In this document: in pieces, positions 6,419 through 8,668 of the stretch
How the letters are laid out: every line of letters starts with the position of its first letter
Position numbering within the stretch: the first letter of the stretch is position 1
Assembly: GCA_027323595.1 (NCBI GenBank)
Contig: DAHWBL010000128.1
Location: 1 to 8,668 of the forward strand
Direction: 5' to 3'
From: Acetobacteraceae bacterium
Lineage (GTDB): Bacteria; Pseudomonadota; Alphaproteobacteria; Acetobacterales; Acetobacteraceae
DNA length: 8,668 bases
Position numbers and translations under genes: made by a program
The notes under the pieces: model-generated
What the model saw: the letters and a program-made list of their open reading frames with translations, nothing else
Told to the model about the DNA's origin: nothing
Database searches by the model: none

Positions 6419-8263
6419 ATGCTGCGCGCCGCCATCGCCAGTAGCCGCGCGGCGCTGGCCGGCGGCGACCGCGCCGAGGCGCTGCATTGGCTCGACCGCG
6501 CCCGCCGCATCGCGCCGCAGGACCATCCACTGGCGCTCGAGGTCGCGGTGCTCGCGCTCAGCCTTGCCGATCCGCTGGCCGAGCCAATCTTCGCCGCCCT
6601 CGCCGCCCGCTTCGATCTTGCCGAGGCCTGGGTCGGGCTGGCCACCGCGGCGTTCAATCGCGGCGCGCGCACCCTCGCTGCCGACGCGCTGGCTCGGCTG
6701 TTGTCGGGCCACGCATGGCGACCGGACTGGCAGGTGCTTGCCGACCGTCTGGCCCCGGATGGTCGCTGGTGCGCACTCACCGGCGACGGTGTGCCGGTCG
6801 GCGGGCGCGACGATCTGCACTGGCGGCTGGATGGCGCGACGCGGCCGGTCGGCCCGCGACTGCCGCCAGGCTGGCGCCAGGCCCGTCGCCTCGCCGCCAC
6901 CAGCCAGGGCGGCGAGGTGCTCGGCAGCCCGATACGGATCGACCGTCTCGTTCGGCTTGAAGGCGTCATCCGCCGAACCGACGCCGGCCTCGATGGCTGG
7001 CTCTGGCACCCGGCCGACCCGGACCGCACCCCGGTTTTGCACGTGCCCGGCACGCCGGAGCTGCGACTGCGTCCGCGCGAGCGCCTCGCCGCCCCGCCGT
7101 CGGACGCGCCCTTCCTCCGCCCGTTCCGCCTGTCGGTGCCCGCCCTCGCCTTGGCGCATGCCACAGCTCCGCCGCAGTTGCTCGGTCCGGACGACAGGCC
7201 ACCGCGGCCACCGCGCCGGCCGCGCCGCGCCGCCGCGCGCCTGCCCGACGGTCCCGCCGTGCTGCTGATCACCCATGATGCCGGCGGCGGTACCGCGCAC
7301 AGCGTCGCCGCCCGCCGCGCCGCGCTGATCGGGCAGGGAAATCGCCCGCTGATGCTCACCCCAGGCGCCGCCGGCTGCCGGCTCGATGGGCGCTTCTATC
7401 GCCTGCCGCAGGCGCTGCCAGCACTGCACCGCGCGTTGCGTGCCGCCAAACTCGCCTGGATCGAGCAGCATCATCTGCACGGCCACCACGCCGCCATCGC
7501 CGATCTCGCCGCCCGGCTGGGAGTGACGCTGCATCTTTGGGTGCATGATTATGCCGTGATCTGCCCGCGCACGAGCCTCGCGAAGGCGGACGGCCGTTAT
7601 TGCGGCGAACCGCCGCCCGCCGCCTGCGCCGCCTGCCTCGCCGAGGCCGGTGACCCGCCGGCGGACGTCGCACGGCTGCGCGCCCGCTCGGCGCGCGACC
7701 TGGCCGCCGCCGCCGAGGTCATCGCGCCCTCCGCCGACACCGCCGCCCGCCTGCGCCGACACTTCCCGGCGCTGCGCCCGCGCATCCGCCCGCATGACGC
7801 CGTCGCCCCGCCAACCCTGCCCGCCGCCGTCCGTCCTGGTGCGCGCCGGGTCGGGCTGGTCGGCGCGATCGACCGACGCAAGGGCTTCGACATCCTGCTC
7901 GCCTGCGCCCAGGACGCCGCCGCGCGCGACCTGCCGCTCGACTTCGCCCTGGTCGGGTTCTCGATCGACGATGCCGCCCTGCTCGCCACCGGCCGGGTGC
8001 GGATCAGCGGGCTCTACGAGGAACCGGAATGTCAGGCGCTGCTCGCCCGCGCGCGGCCCGATATCGGCTTCGTGCCCTCGCTCTGGCCAGAGACCTGGTG
8101 CTTCGCGCTCAGCCATCTGTGGCAGGCCGGGCTGCCGACCCTGGTGTTCGATCTCGGCGCCCAGGCCGAACGGGTGCGCGCCGAACGGGTGCGCGGGGCC
8201 GGGGGCCGGGTGCTGCCGCTGGCGTTGCCGCCGGGGCGAATCAACGACGCGCTGATGGGCTGA
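6419..8263 (+). CDS. Multidomain GT-B glycosyltransferase with N-terminal helical-repeat region and GWLW module
   Basis: A 614-residue protein of three parts. Residues about 1-100 are Ala/Leu-rich helices resembling TPR units (ALAGGDRAEALHWLDRARRI). Residues about 170-262 form a beta-rich module with LEGVIRRTDAGLDGWLWHP, a GWxW pattern seen in other large alphaproteobacterial glycosyltransferases. From about 278 to the end is a GT4-like GT-B domain: LLITHDAGGGTAHSV, the acceptor-side LWVHDYAVICPR (374-384), a cysteine cluster (Cys382, Cys395 in RYCGEP, Cys403, Cys406) that may bind zinc, VGLVGAIDRRKGFDILL starting the donor-binding half, and the donor-site block WPETWCFALSHLWQAGLP with Glu558. 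It would add a sugar from a nucleotide-sugar donor; donor and acceptor cannot be read. No membrane segment seen. ATG 6419 was preferred over the in-frame TTG 6401 because neither has a good ribosome site. A perfect 15-bp tandem duplication lies near the 3' end. Confidence 0.87.
   Translation: MLRAAIASSRAALAGGDRAEALHWLDRARRIAPQDHPLALEVAVLALSLADPLAEPIFAALAARFDLAEAWVGLATAAFNRGARTLAADALARLLSGHAWRPDWQVLADRLAPDGRWCALTGDGVPVGGRDDLHWRLDGATRPVGPRLPPGWRQARRLAATSQGGEVLGSPIRIDRLVRLEGVIRRTDAGLDGWLWHPADPDRTPVLHVPGTPELRLRPRERLAAPPSDAPFLRPFRLSVPALALAHATAPPQLLGPDDRPPRPPRRPRRAAARLPDGPAVLLITHDAGGGTAHSVAARRAALIGQGNRPLMLTPGAAGCRLDGRFYRLPQALPALHRALRAAKLAWIEQHHLHGHHAAIADLAARLGVTLHLWVHDYAVICPRTSLAKADGRYCGEPPPAACAACLAEAGDPPADVARLRARSARDLAAAAEVIAPSADTAARLRRHFPALRPRIRPHDAVAPPTLPAAVRPGARRVGLVGAIDRRKGFDILLACAQDAAARDLPLDFALVGFSIDDAALLATGRVRISGLYEEPECQALLARARPDIGFVPSLWPETWCFALSHLWQAGLPTLVFDLGAQAERVRAERVRGAGGRVLPLALPPGRINDALMG
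8165..8194 (+). repeat. Perfect 15-bp direct tandem duplication inside the glycosyltransferase gene
   Basis: The unit gccgaacgggtgcgc occurs twice without a gap (8165-8179 and 8180-8194). It keeps frame and doubles AERVR in the protein (residues 583-587 and 588-592). A shorter repeat, ggggccg twice, follows directly at 8195-8208. Relatives usually have one AERIR-like motif here, so this looks like a recent slippage event. Confidence 0.85.
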
Positions 8264-8639
8264 TCAGCACCAGCCGCGCCGGCGCGCCGATGCGCACCAC
8301 CACCAGCCCGCCCTGGCGCAGCCGCCGCGCCAGCACCAGCGCGCGCGACGGTGCCACGCCGATCAGCAGATGCGCCTCCCGCCAGCCGCCAAGCCCGCCG
8401 TGGCCGCCGCATTGCGGCAATCCGCGCGCAAGGCAGGCCAGACGGCGTTCGGCGATCCGATTCCGCCCCGCCGGCGCGCGCCTCCCGCCCGGGTTCCATG
8501 CTCCGACGAATGCCGCCTGCCGCACCCCCATCGCGCGCAGCAAAGCATCGATCGGGGCCGACCGCCGGCCGATCCGTGCCACCGCTCCGCCGGCCTCATA
8601 GGCGCTGGCCCGCCAGGCACGCAGCCGGCGCGGGTGCAT
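8241..8639 (-). CDS. DUF3293 domain-containing protein
   Basis: A 132-residue protein that I match to the DUF3293 family of small bacterial proteins without known function. Diagnostic parts are AYEAGGAVARIGRRS (13-27), the core QAAFVGAWNPGG (41-52, where relatives usually have FVTAWNP), the Asn at 60, the WREAHLLIG block with Glu88 (86-94) and the closing ARRLRQGGLVVVRIG (104-118). There is no signal peptide or membrane segment. The ATG at 8639 overlaps the stop of the preceding minus-strand frame as TGATG, suggesting translational coupling; the GTG immediately upstream (8642) is an alternative that adds one residue. Its 3' end overlaps the end of the convergent glycosyltransferase gene by 23 bases. 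It is probably unrelated in function to the secretion operon. Confidence 0.8.
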   Translation of the reverse strand: MHPRRLRAWRASAYEAGGAVARIGRRSAPIDALLRAMGVRQAAFVGAWNPGGRRAPAGRNRIAERRLACLARGLPQCGGHGGLGGWREAHLLIGVAPSRALVLARRLRQGGLVVVRIGAPARLVLISPSARR

Positions 8640-8668
8640 CACTCCGGCAGGTTCAGCCAGTCATCGAT
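8639..8668 (-). CDS. 3' end of an unidentified gene (partial)
   Basis: On the minus strand, the bases from the right edge read IDDWLNLPE followed by TGA (8641-8639). Eight of the nine codons end in G or C. The stop overlaps the ATG of the DUF3293 gene as TGATG, which is typical of neighbouring genes in one operon. Nine residues are too few to name a family. Confidence 0.4.
   Translation of the reverse strand: MDDWLNLPE

Noticed and set aside
3027..6530. A minus-strand frame open for more than 1,160 codons, antisense to the HlyD and Sel1-repeat genes
   Set aside because: It lies opposite two well-supported genes and translates to a low-complexity Ala/Gly/Arg/Gln/His-rich sequence with no recognisable domain. 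Strong G/C preference at codon third positions removes stop codons from the antisense frame, which explains the length.
6242..8116. A 624-codon minus-strand frame opposite the glycosyltransferase
   Set aside because: Same cause: an antisense frame of a GC-rich gene, with no recognisable family and the wrong composition.

Overview
The window is GC-rich DNA with strong G/C preference at codon third positions. Its gene families (a type I secretion ABC/HlyD pair, a Sel1-repeat protein, a GT-B glycosyltransferase with a GWLW module, and a DUF3293 protein) fit an alphaproteobacterium, most likely Acetobacteraceae or a close relative. That placement is inferred from protein style; no rRNA or other marker gene is present. 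I found no tRNA, rRNA, CRISPR array, insertion sequence, attachment site or origin.

Layout. Positions 1-70 carry the 3' end of a plus-strand gene, possibly an IclR-type regulator. It converges on a minus-strand GNAT acetyltransferase (74-592) with only 3 bases between them. Positions 593-816 are a divergent intergenic region with an AT-richer island near 625-705; it probably holds the promoters for both directions. From 817 to 8263 four plus-strand genes follow with gaps of 62, 21 and 26 bases and no visible terminator, so they are probably one operon: a type I secretion ABC transporter with a degenerate C39-like N-terminal domain (817-3111), its HlyD-family adaptor (3174-4616), a cytoplasmic protein built of about 15 Sel1-like repeats (4638-6392), and a large glycosyltransferase with an N-terminal helical-repeat region, a middle GWLW module and a C-terminal GT-B domain (6419-8263). 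The right end is a minus-strand DUF3293 gene (8241-8639). Its 3' end overlaps the glycosyltransferase by 23 bases, and its start overlaps, as TGATG, the stop codon of a further minus-strand gene that enters from the right edge.

How the genes may work together. The ABC protein and the HlyD protein form the inner-membrane and periplasmic parts of a type I exporter. The missing catalytic residues in the C39-like domain argue for an RTX or adhesin type of substrate with a C-terminal signal rather than a leader-peptide bacteriocin. No TolC-type outer-membrane channel and no substrate gene lie in the window. The linked Sel1-repeat protein and glycosyltransferase suggest that the exported protein, or a surface glycan to which it binds, is glycosylated or assembled together with export. 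This coupling is inferred from gene order only.

The best leads are the exporter/Sel1/glycosyltransferase operon itself, the domain composition of the glycosyltransferase with its in-frame 15-bp tandem duplication, and an 18-codon reading frame between the ABC and HlyD genes whose stop overlaps the HlyD start.
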